64,000 bases of DNA from Clavaria fumosa (GCA_951802425.1 OX637799.1:3286001-3350000); one strand, 5' to 3'; positions 12,301 to 22,459 are shown, numbered from the stretch's first letter. Program-made: numbers and translations. The notes: a model not told the origin generated them from the letters alone.

Positions 12301-12729
12301 ATTGCTACAGATACCGCCGTCATGACCAAGTTGAACCACCATACCAAGCTCCCACAGAGAAGCATCATTGTAGAATGTGCCTTCCCATTTCTAATTACCC
12401 ATAAGAATGCTTCATGGTGAAACATAGGATGCACTTACAAGTATCCGGTGAAATGGCATGGTACCGTGTTCTTGAACAAGACAACTTTGGCAGCGTAGGG
12501 GAGTGCTAAAACAATCACAACACTTGAACTTAGCATTTGCACCACACAGCGCACAAGCAGCAATGGGAGGTCGAGATTCATGGCGGAGCATTTCATCCAA
12601 GTATTCCTGTCGAAACGGGAGCCATTGCTGTAATGGTGTTTCTGAAGGTTTCTGCAAGCAATCAAGGCAGTGCGAATTGAAAGGCAATAATACACACCTT
12701 GATGGATTTCCCATCTCAAGGCCAACCAT
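9349..12729 (-). CDS. KDZ transposase with N-terminal CxC2-like cysteine cluster
   Basis: This is a multi-exon gene with nine GT-AG introns of 43-56 bp, seen at 12391-12438, 11965-12015, 11722-11770, 11515-11561, 11312-11362, 10862-10913, 10642-10684, 10446-10501 and 9738-9786. The first exons hold the cysteine cluster (CALCGANAKFKC, CCDC, CQSC) and the CxC2 region (FVVVDVSGIHQVNLKFCKC). The KDZ core follows: LYTLTLALDANFRLKLK, YSYDIACQWSRNL, then ERWWAHINPV and STREMGPGSRHDTIDDH, which probably hold the acidic catalytic residues of the RNase H fold. A helical C-terminus (RCAERYRAARCALL, WAKSRARSARWDEE) ends at 9349. A TGA at 10268-10270 lies in frame and would remove about the last 280 residues. 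The start is uncertain; another exon may lie upstream to about 12930. Confidence 0.8.
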
Positions 12730-13084
12730 TTGATATCAATGGTGTCGAAAATCAAGCGACTGGCTCTCGAAATTTCTTAGCCCATCGTGGTTCGCAGTCG
12801 TGTCGCAATGCCATTGTGCAATTGCTGGATCGGCTTCCTTTAGATGAATACTCAGATCGCAGGTGGCTGCCTTACCTTCACTCTCGCTGCCACACCTCCT
12901 TGGCCCGGGCCGCCCGGCCCACCACAACAGCCACTGTACACTTTTTCAGCAATGGCCACAGCGCACACACTTCCTTGGCAATGGCCACAACCTGTTTGTG
13001 GAACAGAGATTGATCGGTGGCTATTGCCGCAGTGAGTAAAGAGACAGCAGGTTGATGTGAGGCACGCACTAATCACTTTGAACC

Positions 13085-15517
13085 ATGCCTTCCTACAAGA
13101 CAACCACTCGACGCAGAGGTCCCACGCCATGGGCAACGGAGGAACAGCACGAATATCTTCGGTCTCAATGTGGAGCGTATGCGGCCTCCAGGTCAAAGGA
13201 ATCATTCTGGCCTCGAGTATTCGAGCATTGGTTCCACCACTGGCCAGTCCATGATCAAGCTCGAGACAACGGTGATGACCATGACGCTGCCGATGCCAGC
13301 AACAAGGCAAAGAAGGGGAAGCCACTCAACGAGAAAGATAAGGTGAAAAAGGTTTGAATGTTCCCTCATCCACAGCACCTCCCAGCACTAACAAGCGACG
13401 CACCAGAGAATCAAAGAATGGTTTAATAACCACACACGAGCAAGTTTGACAGCAGGAGCTGGGCGCCGCAAGATCCTAGATCTCAGTAAACGAAAGAAGA
13501 AAAAGTTGCAAGTGATACAAGCATACTCGAAGCTGTACTACGAGGAAAAGTTGAAGGCGGTTGTCCAGAGAGAGTGGTTGGAGTCGTGCCAGCAGAATGG
13601 GGACCAAGAGAACGATGACGAGAGTGAGGATGCAGAGAAGCCGAAAGTCGCCCACACCCACATCCCACTTGCGTTTCGCAACCAGGTCGTCGCACGGTTG
13701 TTCGAGGGTGAGAGCCGAAAAGTGAAGGCAGAAGTCGAAGAATACCGCACAAAGGGGCACGAGGCTGAGAAAGGAGATGACGATTCACCGACAGAGCCCA
13801 ACGACTACCAAAGGTTTGGTTATCCGCATCTGTGTCCCATTCAAGTGTTGCTGCTAATCAAACGAATCCCAGGACTATCGATTTGCTTCCTAGCACAGTG
13901 GCCTGGGTGATGGATGACATCTTGGCGCAAACTGGGTACTTCGGGATGTGCATCTTTATGGGCCCAGAACCCAAGCAGGGTGGAAACCTCACCATTGTCA
14001 TGTACGTTGACTTTCGTCCTTGCTATCCACTCTGATATGTCATTAGGAGCCACTCTGGTCGTACACCGTTTGGAAGCTCATTCGATGCGCTCTATCCCGA
14101 GACAGTTAAGCAACTGCAGGAGGATTTCCACGAGTTTGGTGTTAGGGCTTTCCGTGCGTCCTTTTTTCCATCTGGTATTTCTTCAGGCTAATTTTTGTTA
14201 TAAAGCACTGGCTGTCCGTTCTGCGCGTGCAATTCCTGGTACAGAACACCTCACCATCGACTACAACAAGGCTACCAACCATCTCAATTTTGCTTCGACT
14301 TCAGCCACCACACTATCCATCGACATAGACTCTGATTCGTCTGAAAGTGAATCTGATATCTTGGCAAGCAAAGGCGCCCTGTGTAGTCCGGTGCCGTTGC
14401 AGTCTCCGACTCAAACCCTCAGACCCAGGCACATAAGTGTGATCAAGCAAACACAGGGAGTCAGCGGCAGGGAAATGGAAGTCTTGTCAAATCATGACCC
14501 CCCTGACTTGTGTGTCGATATTCTCTGTGATTCATGGTGCAATCTGACTCCCTTAACAGTAATCGAAGCTCACCTCTTACCGACTCAGAAGCCCCGGACC
14601 ACAGTGGCGCTAACAGCACCTTACACGACAAGGCAAGCGCCAGGGAAATGGGAATTTTGTCAAATCACAACCCTTCTGACTGGTGTGTTCTTCTCTGCGA
14701 TTCATGGTGCAGTCTGACTCTCCTGACAGCAATCAATACCCACATCCTACCGACTTGGAGGCCCCAGACCACAGTGACACCAGCACCACACATGACGAGG
14801 CTGGTGCCAAACGATTGGAAAACGTGTTGAATCGCAACCCCTCCATTTCTGCCCTACCATCTGTAGCTATGGCTCCTATGCCTGTGCACGAAGACAATAC
14901 TCCCGGGGAACATGTCCTCGACAAGTCAAACTGGCCGCTATGGATGACGCAGGCATTTGACGAATTGAGCGAGTTATGCGCCATTCCAGAATGGGATGAT
15001 GTGATCAAGAAATGGGTCAAGATGGAAGTGATTTTGGGGTTTCCGGTGGGGAGGGTGCGTGTCGTTTAATGTTTCCATGAATTGCTGACACATCAAGCAG
15101 GGCCCATCATATACTATTTCCAAGAAGAACCGCCCGAAGCTGGTAGACACATGGATTAATTCTGGTCGTGAGGTCGTGCCAATCATCAATGATGTCAAGG
15201 TATATTCAAAGGCTTGGCGTGAGTGGTGGACCACTCTCCAGCCCCACAAGCGAAAGGGCGAGTCTGGTTCTCTTATGAAGACCACGCTGGGAATTGAGGC
15301 ATGGGTAGACTTGTATAAGGGTGGGATTAATGGGTTTTATAGTCTCGTCTCAAGTCTCAGGTGGTGGATGGCGGCAGTATCGACTGATGAGGAGCGAAGC
15401 GATTTCGCCAATGTGGTACAAGATGTTGTATGGGTACTTGATCAGATGTCTCGTACTGCTACTAGCGGTGAAAAACGCCCTTTGGAGACACAAGGTCAAA
15501 AGACAAACAAGAGGTAA
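13085..15517 (+). CDS. KDZ1 second gene, uncharacterised accessory protein
   Basis: This gene is divergent from the transposase gene. Exons that join in frame: 13085-13351, 13407-13813, 13873-14001, 14047-14153 and 14206 onward. At least two more introns follow, one starting at about 15054 (GTGCGTGTCG). The N-terminus (GPTPWATEEQHEYL, then FWPRVFEHWFHHWP) resembles a short helical DNA-binding module and is followed by a basic stretch (KRKKKKLQ). The middle is acidic and Ser-rich (SDSSESESD). The C-terminal region (KAWREWWTTLQPHKRKG, NGFYSLVSSLRWWM, VVQDVVWVLDQM) is a conserved Trp-rich module that I recall next to agaricomycete KDZ genes. The role is unknown; a partner protein in transposition is a guess. 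The exact exons between 14460 and 14830 are unclear because of a 170-bp duplication. Confidence 0.6.
14460..14805 (+). repeat. About 170-bp tandem duplication inside the KDZ1 accessory gene
   Basis: The segment with GATTCATGGTGCAATCTGAC (from about 14529) recurs at about 14699 as GATTCATGGTGCAGTCTGAC, with matching flanks on both sides. The spacing of 170 bp is not a multiple of three, so it changes frame unless introns absorb it. Confidence 0.7.
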
Positions 15518-15686
15518 CATTTCAGAATGTAATTGTACTCGCCATTAGACTGATCCTATTTGACAGATTGAGGAAATGATTAGCTCAAAGTATCGAGGCG
15601 CATCCTAGAGCATGCATTGTGATGTACCTGAACCAAGACTTACTGTAATTAGTTGACTTGAATAACAGATAATAATTGCTCATGAA

Positions 15687-18164
15687 CGGTAGCTGCACAG
15701 TAATACACTAGGGAGCTCAGTAGTAGCTGCATCTAGTGCACTGTAAATATTGTTGAGCAGCTATAGCTGTACAGTAATATACTACAGTGGTCAGTAATAG
15801 CTGCATTTAGTAAACTGAGAGTGTTAGTGAACTGTAGCTGCACAGTAATACACTAGGGAGCTCAGTAGTAGCTGCATCTAGTAAACTGAGATTTTCATTG
15901 GGCAGCTGTAGCTGTACTACAATGCTCAGTGATAGCTGCATTTAGCAAACTGAGAGTGTTATTGGGCAGTGGTAGCTGTACAGTAATGTACTACAGTGGT
16001 CAGTAATAGCTGCATTTAGTAAACTGAGAGTGTTATTGGGCAGCTGTAGCTGCACAGTAATATACTACAGTGGTCAGTAATAGCTGCATTTAGTAAACTG
16101 GGAGTGTTAGTGAACTGTAGCTGCACAGTAATACACTAGGGAGCTCAGTAGTAGCTGCATCTAGTAAACTGAGATTTTCATTGGGCAGCTGTAGCTGTAC
16201 TACAATGCTCAGTGATAGCTGCATTTAGCAAACTGAGAGTGTTATTTGGCAGCTGTAGCTGCACAGTAATATACTACAGTGCTCAGTAATAGCTGCATTT
16301 AGTAAACTGAGAGTGTTATTGGGCAGCTGTAGCTGCACAGTAATATACTACAGTGGTCAGTAATAGCTGCATTTAGTAAACTGAGAGTGTTATTTGGCAG
16401 CTGTAGCTGCTCAGTAATATACTACAGTGCTCAGTAATAGCTGCATTTAGTAAACTGAGAGTGTTATTGGGCAGCTGTAGCTGTACAGTAATATACTACA
16501 GTGCTCAGTAATAGCTGCATTTAGTAAACTGAGAGTGTTATTGGGCAGCTGTAGCTGCACAGTAATATACTACAGTGGTCAGTAATAGCTGCATTTAGTA
16601 AACTGAGAGTGTTATTGGGCAGCTGTAGCTGTACAGTAATATATTACAGTGCTCAGTGATAGCTGCATTTAGTAAACTGAAAGTGTTCTTGGGTAGCTGT
16701 AGCTGTACAGTAATATACTACAGTGCTCAGTAATAGTGAACTGAGAGTGTGATTTAGCCACAGTAGCTGTACAGTAATATACTACAGCACTCAGTAATAG
16801 CTGCATTTAGTAAACTGAGAGTGTTATTTGGCAGCTGTAGCTGCTCAGTAATATACTACAGTGCTCAGTAATAGCTGCATTTAGTAAACTGAGAGTGTTA
16901 TTGGGCAGCTGTAGCTGCACAGTAATATACTACAGTGGTCAGTAATAGCTGCATTTAGTAAACTGAGAGTGTTATTTGGCAGCTGTAGCTGCACAGTAAT
17001 ATATTACAGTGCTCAGTAATAGCTGCATTTAGTAAACTGAAAGTGTTATTGGGCAGCTGTGGCTGTACAGTAATATACTACAGTTCTCATTAATAGCTGC
17101 ATTTAGTGAACTGAGAGTGTTATTGGGTAGCTATAGCTGCACAGTAATATACTACAGTGCTCTGTGATAACTGCATTTAGTGAACTGAGATTGTTATTGG
17201 GCAGCTGTAGCTGTACAGTAATATACTACAATGCTCAGTGATAGCTGCATTTAGTAAACTGAGAGTGTTATTTGGCAGCTGTAGCTGCACAGTAATATAC
17301 TACAGTGGTCAGTAATAGCTGCATTTAGTAAACTGAGAGTGTTATTTGGCAGCTGTAGCTGTACAGTAATATACTACAGTGGTCAGTGATAGCTGCATTT
17401 AGTAAACTGAGATTTTCATTGGGCAGCTGTAGCTGTACAGTAATGTACTACAGTGGTCAGTAATAGCTGCATTTAGTAAACTGAGAGTGTTATTTGGCAG
17501 CTGTAGCTGCACAGTAATATACTACAGTGCTCAGTAATAGCTGCATTTAGTAAACTGAGGGTGTTATTGGGCAGCTGTAGCTGTACAGTAATATACTACA
17601 GTGCTTAGTGATAGCTGCATTTAGTAAACTGAGATTTTCATTGGGCAGCTGTAGCTGTACAGTAATATACTACAATGCTCAGTGATAGTTGCATTTAGTA
17701 ATCTGAGAGTGTTATTGGGCAGCTGTAGCTGTACAGTAATATATTACAGTGCTCAGTGATAGCTGCATTTAGTAAACTGAAAGTGTTGGGCAGCTGTAGC
17801 TGTACAGTAATATACTACAGTGCTCAGTAATAGCTGCATTTAGTAAACTGAGAGTGTTATTTGGCAGCTGTAGCTGCACAGTAATACACTACAGTGCTCA
17901 GTAATAGCTGCATTTAGTGAACTGAGAGTGTTATTTGGCAGCTGTAGCTGCACAGCACAGTAATATACTACAGTGGTCAGTAATAGCTGCATTTAGTAAA
18001 CCAAGAGTGTTATTGGGCAGTGGTAGCTGTACAGTAATATACTACAGTGCTCAGTAATAGCTGCATTTAGTGAACTGAGAGTGTTGTTTGGCAGCTGTAG
18101 CTGCACAGTAATATACTACAGTACTCAGTAATAGCTGCATTTAGTAAACTAACACTGTACATGA
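15687..18164 (-). repeat. KDZ1 right subterminal tandem array (about 33 units)
   Basis: This is the reverse-complement partner of the left array, with units such as GGGCAGCTGTAGCTGTACAG and TGCATTTAGTAAACTGAGAG. About 33 units are counted by the AAACTGAG core. The first few units are the most diverged. The 169 bp between the accessory gene and the array show nothing recognisable. Confidence 0.9.
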
Positions 18165-18286
18165 GTCAACTAGGCATTTGGTAGTGCAGCACACTAGTGT
18201 ACTTCAGATATACCAGTAATTACTGTCAAAAGTTAAACATAAATTTGTACTATTACCATGTTTTAGTATACTAAACTTACTGGGAC
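18165..18286 (-). repeat. KDZ1 right terminal inverted repeat
   Basis: It ends CTTACTGGGAC. Three bases (CAC) separate it from the right copy of the 14-bp target duplication. Confidence 0.9.
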
Positions 18287-18289
18287 CAC

Positions 18290-18303
18290 TGGATTTGACG
18301 ATG
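18290..18303. repeat. Right copy of the KDZ1 target duplication
   Basis: TGGATTTGACGATG is the partner of 6945-6958. The two differing positions are A here versus G there or the reverse, and one of them is a CpG site. Confidence 0.7.
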
Positions 18304-18599
18304 TCCGTAGAGGAACCATCGAAAAGGCGGAGTGACATGGGGGAAATCAGAGTTGTCCGGAGTTTGTGTTTCTTGACGAACTTGGGACTTATGAAACAAT
18401 GCGACGACCCGGAATCAACCAGGGTCTGGAAATATGGAGAATGATCTATATTCGGAGCAGACAGGGTTATATACAAGGAGTCGGATGAAGGGGAAATGGC
18501 AGATGTGCCGAGGCGGAACTCATAACGTGCACTGGCTGGGGCGGTGCGGTCCTCTGGTAGTGCGGACTTCGAAGGGCCGCTCAGGAGTTTTTTGCCCAA
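18304..18599 (-). pseudogene. Element A protease N-terminal part, cut by KDZ1
   Basis: It is read in the -1 frame relative to gag and begins through the slippery site at 18587-18593. FQTLVDSGSSHCF holds the aspartic protease active-site D-S-G. The frame runs into KDZ1 after the codons for DIVKS. It continues at 6944 downward on the other side. Confidence 0.85.
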
Positions 18600-19735
18600 G
18601 CAGCCGCAGCCTTAACCTCCGGAACTGTGTCGGAGGTCGTGACGGTTCGGGCTTTCTTGCCCTGCGTGTTCCGGGACTTCGGGCAGTCCTTCGCAACATG
18701 TCCGGTTCCTCCGCAAATGAGGCAGAGGTTGTTGTCGAAGCGGCGTTTCCGTTCCTCCGGAGTTAGCTTTCCGTCTTTGCCGATCTTATTATCCTTCGGG
18801 GGATCGGTCTTTCGTGCAGATCCGGAGGCGTTCAATGCCGCTCCGGAGTTGTTGGTGGGTTTGTTTCCTCCGGACGATTGTCCGGAGTTATTTGCTTGGC
18901 GGGGCTTGTTGTCGGATTTGGCGGGTGCGTCGCGGGAACGTTCGCCTTGACGTTCCCAGTATTGCGCGTCGATGTCCTGGCAGAGTTTGCGCAGGATGGG
19001 GAGGGAAGTCGGTTTCCCGACTCGGGAAATCTCGTCCTTGAGGCGGTTCGGGAGTCCATGGTAATAGTTGTGCCGGAGCGCGGCTTCGTCCCACCGGAGC
19101 CGCGCAGCTATCCGGTTAAACTCGACATTGTACATCGTGATCCGCTGGGAGTCCTTCATGTGGAGGCGGTCGAGTTCGGCCTCCGCATCTCCAACAGGAT
19201 CGTGCGGTCCGAAGTTATCCCGGAGTTCCTGCACAAATAGATTCCACTCGGAAATCCAGTCGGCGTCCGGGGCTTCGCCTAGGAGAGCGGGTTCGAACCA
19301 CTCGAGAGCAGTTCCCTGCAGGAAGGAGATGGCAAAATTTATCTTTACTGAGTCCTCGCTGAAAGTCTTCAGGCGGTCTCGGAAGTTCAATTCGCATTGA
19401 ACCAAGAAACTACGGAGTTTCTTGGAGTTGGAATCGTTGAACAGTTCCAGTTCCTTGACATGGGAAGACGGGGAGCCTCGTTCCTTGGTGGATGCGGCCA
19501 AGGCGCGGATCGCGTCTGCGAGGTTCGGGGCTTCGGGGTCGGGTTCGGATAACGGGGAATCGGGCTGTTCAGCCGGAGGAGATCGGGATCGGGTTTCGCG
19601 TGGAGCGGGTACGGTTGGTTCGTCCCCCTCGCCAGGAGGGGTCGGATTAATTAGTTCTCCGAGGTCGGACCCACCAGGGGTCGTCGGCTTGGCGCTTGGG
19701 CGCAAGCGGCCACTGCGTCGGGGAGGTTCGGACAT
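18581..19735 (-). CDS. Gag of element A
   Basis: A 384-residue capsid and nucleocapsid polyprotein with an intact frame. The N-terminal third is Pro/Glu-rich and disordered. The Ty3-type capsid region runs from about residue 95 (FLVQCELNFRDR, ALEWFEPALL, LRDNFGPHDP) to about 260. A CCHC zinc knuckle, CLICGGTGHVAKDC, lies near residue 350. The ATG at 19735 is about 30 nt from the 5' LTR edge. The stop is overlapped by the pol frame, with a canonical slippery heptamer two codons before it. Confidence 0.92.
   Translation of the reverse strand: MSEPPRRSGRLRPSAKPTTPGGSDLGELINPTPPGEGDEPTVPAPRETRSRSPPAEQPDSPLSEPDPEAPNLADAIRALAASTKERGSPSSHVKELELFNDSNSKKLRSFLVQCELNFRDRLKTFSEDSVKINFAISFLQGTALEWFEPALLGEAPDADWISEWNLFVQELRDNFGPHDPVGDAEAELDRLHMKDSQRITMYNVEFNRIAARLRWDEAALRHNYYHGLPNRLKDEISRVGKPTSLPILRKLCQDIDAQYWERQGERSRDAPAKSDNKPRQANNSGQSSGGNKPTNNSGAALNASGSARKTDPPKDNKIGKDGKLTPEERKRRFDNNLCLICGGTGHVAKDCPKSRNTQGKKARTVTTSDTVPEVKAAAAWAKNS
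18587..18593 (-). promoter_or_regulatory. -1 ribosomal frameshift heptamer, element A
   Basis: On the sense strand the heptamer A AAA AAC sits in the gag frame, followed by TCC TGA. Slipping back one base enters the protease frame (KKLLSGP), which stays open. This is a textbook -1 site. I did not identify a downstream pseudoknot. Confidence 0.8.
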
Positions 19736-19753
19736 TATGATCGCAGAGTGGTT

Positions 19754-19764
19754 AGTCTGATAAT
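19754..19764 (-). other. Self-priming primer-binding site, element A
   Basis: Two bases after the 5' LTR, the sense strand reads ATTATCAGACT. It is the exact complement of AGTCTGATAAT within the LTR (20035-20045), which begins 35 nt after a TATAAG (20075-20080). No tRNA-type site starting TGG is present. Confidence 0.75.
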
Positions 19765-19766
19765 AC

Positions 19767-20503
19767 TGTTACGTCTATGTCGCGGGGGTCGGGCGGAGTA
19801 AAGTCCGGGCGGAAATAACAAAGTCCGGTGGGGAACAATAAAGTCCAGGCGAGAGTAACAAGGTCCGGGTGCGGCGGAGCAAACCGGAGTTTGGACGGAG
19901 TTGGACTTAGGTTCGGACGAGACTTGGCGAACATATTGAAATGACGCCCTCTGCGGATCAGTGTCTCGGATTTCGGGAGAGGTCGGGAGATGGGTTTCAG
20001 GCAGTGCGGAATAGAGTGCAAGTAGGCGGGGTTGATTATCAGACTGGCTAGACTAAGGCCGTAATCTACGAGTACTTATACAAAAGTCTGGGGCGATGCT
20101 AGCAACGGAGATAACTCTGGTACGACTACGGAATCAGTTCGTAGCTATGGAGTAATGTCCGGGAGTCAGGAAATAAACTAAACTATGGGACTACGAGACA
20201 GAGACGGAATCTGATCAGGACAAAGGTTAAACTACTAACTATGATGTACAGGCGTTTCCGGGAGTCCATCAAATTGTCCGGGCGACGGGTCTGGGGCAGG
20301 ACCAGTTCCTGGTTGCCCGAGGCAACAGCAACTAGTGCGGACATCAGTTGGTGGCCCTTCAGGCACACTTCCTGATCCTGCGCTACGTCGCGCAAGTAAA
20401 GTCCGGCGCTCTGGACATAGGTCCGAGAGCCCGGAGTTGCGATCGGGGGTCCGGAGACCGCCGGAGAAGGCCGGAGAATACTCCGGTTGGCACGGGCGTG
20501 ACA
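19767..20503 (-). repeat. 5' LTR of element A (737 bp)
   Basis: On the sense strand it begins TGTCACGCCCGTGCC and ends GACGTAACA. It holds the TATA box at 20075-20080 and a predicted transcription start at about 20045. The base context after it is TTGAC (20504-20508). The matching 3' LTR is outside the window. Confidence 0.85.
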
Positions 20504-21309
20504 TTGACCCTCCTTATCGAATGGTAAGAATGAATGTAGGTGGGAGAGGACTTGCCATAGAGAGATGCCATTGATGAGGTGCTAGGCCGTCAGGCTTGTG
20601 ACAGTAAAACCCCTTTGGTGTGCAAGGGTAGAGCAAAGGGTCTGTTCAGTTTCTAATGCTAGTCAATAGTCCTGGCGGACTTGTCTCTCGATATGCAGGG
20701 AATACTCCTGCAGTAGTCGAAGTGTCTGGTAATAAGTCTGGGGATTGGCTCGGAGTAGTCGGTCCTTTATCCAAGTCCTTGTATACCTTTGGCAATACTT
20801 GAACTGATAGAGGTTCTGCTCAATCGATGGGTGGCTGGTGAAACTCTCAGGAGGGATGACTTGTGACCTTAAAGGCGGGAAGACGAATCCTTCCAGTGCG
20901 AAGTTCTCAGCAGCGACGTTTGCTGTCAGACTTAGTTGAGGTCTCTCAAGTAAGTGTATAGATGAAAAGATCGAAGCTAGGGTACATGTGGGCTGGTCCC
21001 AGGTCTTATATACTCTAGCTATGGGCTGTACATGATGTATGAGTCATTGATTAAATATCGGAATCTGATAGATGATCAGGAAAGCTGCGTGCTTGCACTG
21101 GAATGATGAGTATGAGCAGTGTCAATCTTTGTTGGGATCCTTGTGATGATGATGTCATCAGCAATCGGATAGGGTCCCCGCTTCGATGCATTACATCACG
21201 GTCGGCTGCGTCTGATCTTGTTGGGGATAAGATCGGAGGATCAGATGATCTGTGATCGACCTGTTCTGAGTCATGATCACTTGATCAATCAGTGTGATGC
21301 AGTGATCGA
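20504..21309. other. Non-coding stretch right of element A
   Basis: No gene is recognised. The last part (from about 21137) is unusually dense in GATC. Confidence 0.5.
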
Positions 21310-21390
21310 GTGAAACTGATCTTTGATCAAGATCTTCTTAGGGGTGATCGTGTCTGGTGGATAGGGGTTTGCCCAATCGAGGTCAAGATC
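21137..21390. repeat. GATC-dense cluster
   Basis: Fourteen GATC tetramers occur in about 255 bp, often as TGATC or TGATCA, where about one is expected by chance. The cluster lies just upstream of and over the start of a zinc-knuckle reading frame. Confidence 0.65.
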
Positions 21391-21759
21391 AGCTTGTGGC
21401 AGTTACTAGATAAAAGGATGGTCTTCCTCCTCTTGCCATCTCTTCAGAGTCTGCCTGCTATGTGTTTCCAAGGCCACCACCTCGTTGAGTTCTTCCACAG
21501 TTCCTCCCTCTTCGCTCCCCGCACTGGGATTAAACTCTCCTGCGATACCTTCCATTGGTGGGTTCAACTCGTCCCTGCTGATGCGGACCTTTACTGGGTC
21601 CTCAACCGATGCTTTGCCTGTGGGGATCCCTCCCACCTTGTCAAGGATTGCTCCTTGACTCAAGGTCCTTACCGACGTATTTGTGACCTTCTCGAGGATC
21701 CTCATGGTGAGCTAGCCGAGCTGCTTCTCTCTGTCTCCAGTAAGTCTGATTCTTTATAG
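21310..21759 (+). pseudogene. CCHC zinc-knuckle (gag-like) exon or fragment
   Basis: The frame is open for 149 codons. Its C-terminal half contains ADLYWVLNRCFACGDPSHLVKDC-type text, a CX2CX4HX4C knuckle typical of Gag and related nucleic-acid-binding proteins. The N-terminal half is not convincing, and the true start is unknown. The frame ends just after a good splice donor (GTAAGTC at about 21740), so it may be an exon. I do not recognise the family; a retroelement origin is likely. Downstream, 21760-22245 has no clear frame. Confidence 0.45.
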
Positions 21760-22245
21760 ATTGGGACTGGGCTCCTCCCCGTCCTCCCTCGCCAACCATC
21801 TGGGCCACCACCCCTTGGGGTGACCAAGGTACCTGGTACCAAGGTGGGCAGGATTGGGCTGAGATCGGTTCTGGTCCTGTACATCTGGCTTACCATCCCC
21901 AGGTCCAGATCTCCAACCTCTGGATACCCCGTTGGTGGCGCCTCCTCCGTCGCCCTCCCTTCCTACCATTGACCTCCCCCCCACCTATTCCTCCCTCCCG
22001 TCTCCTACTCTGGATGACGAAGGTCCTCTCGGCGCTGTGCGAGATTTGTGAGAGGCTGCCTTAGAGGCGGGAATCTGGGATGGTCAGTTCGCCTCCCATC
22101 CCTTGAGGGTAGCTCTCGGGTTCGTGGGTGAGTCTGACTTCTCAGACTCTTCAGATGAGTCATGGGAAGAGGAGTCTTGGGGATCTGAGTACGGCACCTT
22201 GGGCTCCTCCCTTGATGAAGAGGGGTCTTGGCTTTCTTTCGTGTA

Positions 22246-22274
22246 GATAAGTATTGTACTTATCTTGCAATAAA
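22246..22274 (+). terminator. Hairpin and AATAAA, possible 3' end signal
   Basis: GATAAGTA TTG TACTTATC is a perfect 8-bp stem with a 3-nt loop (22246-22264), followed by AATAAA at 22269-22274. It lies downstream of the zinc-knuckle frame and may mark its polyadenylation region. Confidence 0.4.
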
Positions 22275-22459
22275 ATATATAGCTGGGGTTTAGCCCCTTG
22301 TTTGCCTGATTTGCATGGTGTTTCTTAAGTTAAAGGATTGAAAATTGCTGGCCTGATAGTATGGACGATGCTTTCATGACATAGGCAAAGACGAAGAAGC
22401 AATATCTCCCACAGTGATAAGGCTCAAAATCAAAAAAGCTAGAGAAATCAATTTAGGAA

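Larger units (their letters stand above)
6959..18289. mobile_element. KDZ1: 11.3-kb KDZ-superfamily DNA transposon
   Basis: This is a complete element, with 122-bp terminal inverted repeats at 6959-7080 and 18165-18286, inserted in the protease gene of a Ty3 element. Inside each end is a long tandem array (7081-9250 and 15687-18164) in inverted orientation. The core (9349-15517) has a KDZ transposase gene on the minus strand and a second, divergent gene on the plus strand. KDZ elements (Kyakuja, Dileera, Zisupton) are cut-and-paste transposons expanded in basidiomycetes. The transposase has one in-frame TGA, so this copy may depend on another for movement. Confidence 0.85.
3387..20503 (-). 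mobile_element. Ty3/gypsy chromovirus, family A, interrupted
   Basis: This minus-strand element has its 5' LTR at 19767-20503. Gag lies at 18581-19735, and pol is split by the KDZ1 transposon (6959-18289). Its own 3' end is displaced off the window by copy 1. Gag is intact, but pol has two TGA codons and at least one frameshift besides the insertion. It is related to but distinct from the copy 1-3 family. Confidence 0.88.

Noticed and set aside
12852..13325. Minus-strand frame of 157 codons between the KDZ1 genes
   Set aside because: It overlaps exon 1 of the accessory gene and shows no KDZ motif. It could at most include a missing first transposase exon.
19751..19766. tRNA primer-binding site at element A
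   Set aside because: No TGG follows the LTR, and the stretch matches the LTR itself instead.
20504..21309. Possible LTR or promoter gene region right of element A
   Set aside because: No terminal TG...CA pair with duplication and no reading frame could be found, so only the GATC cluster is reported.
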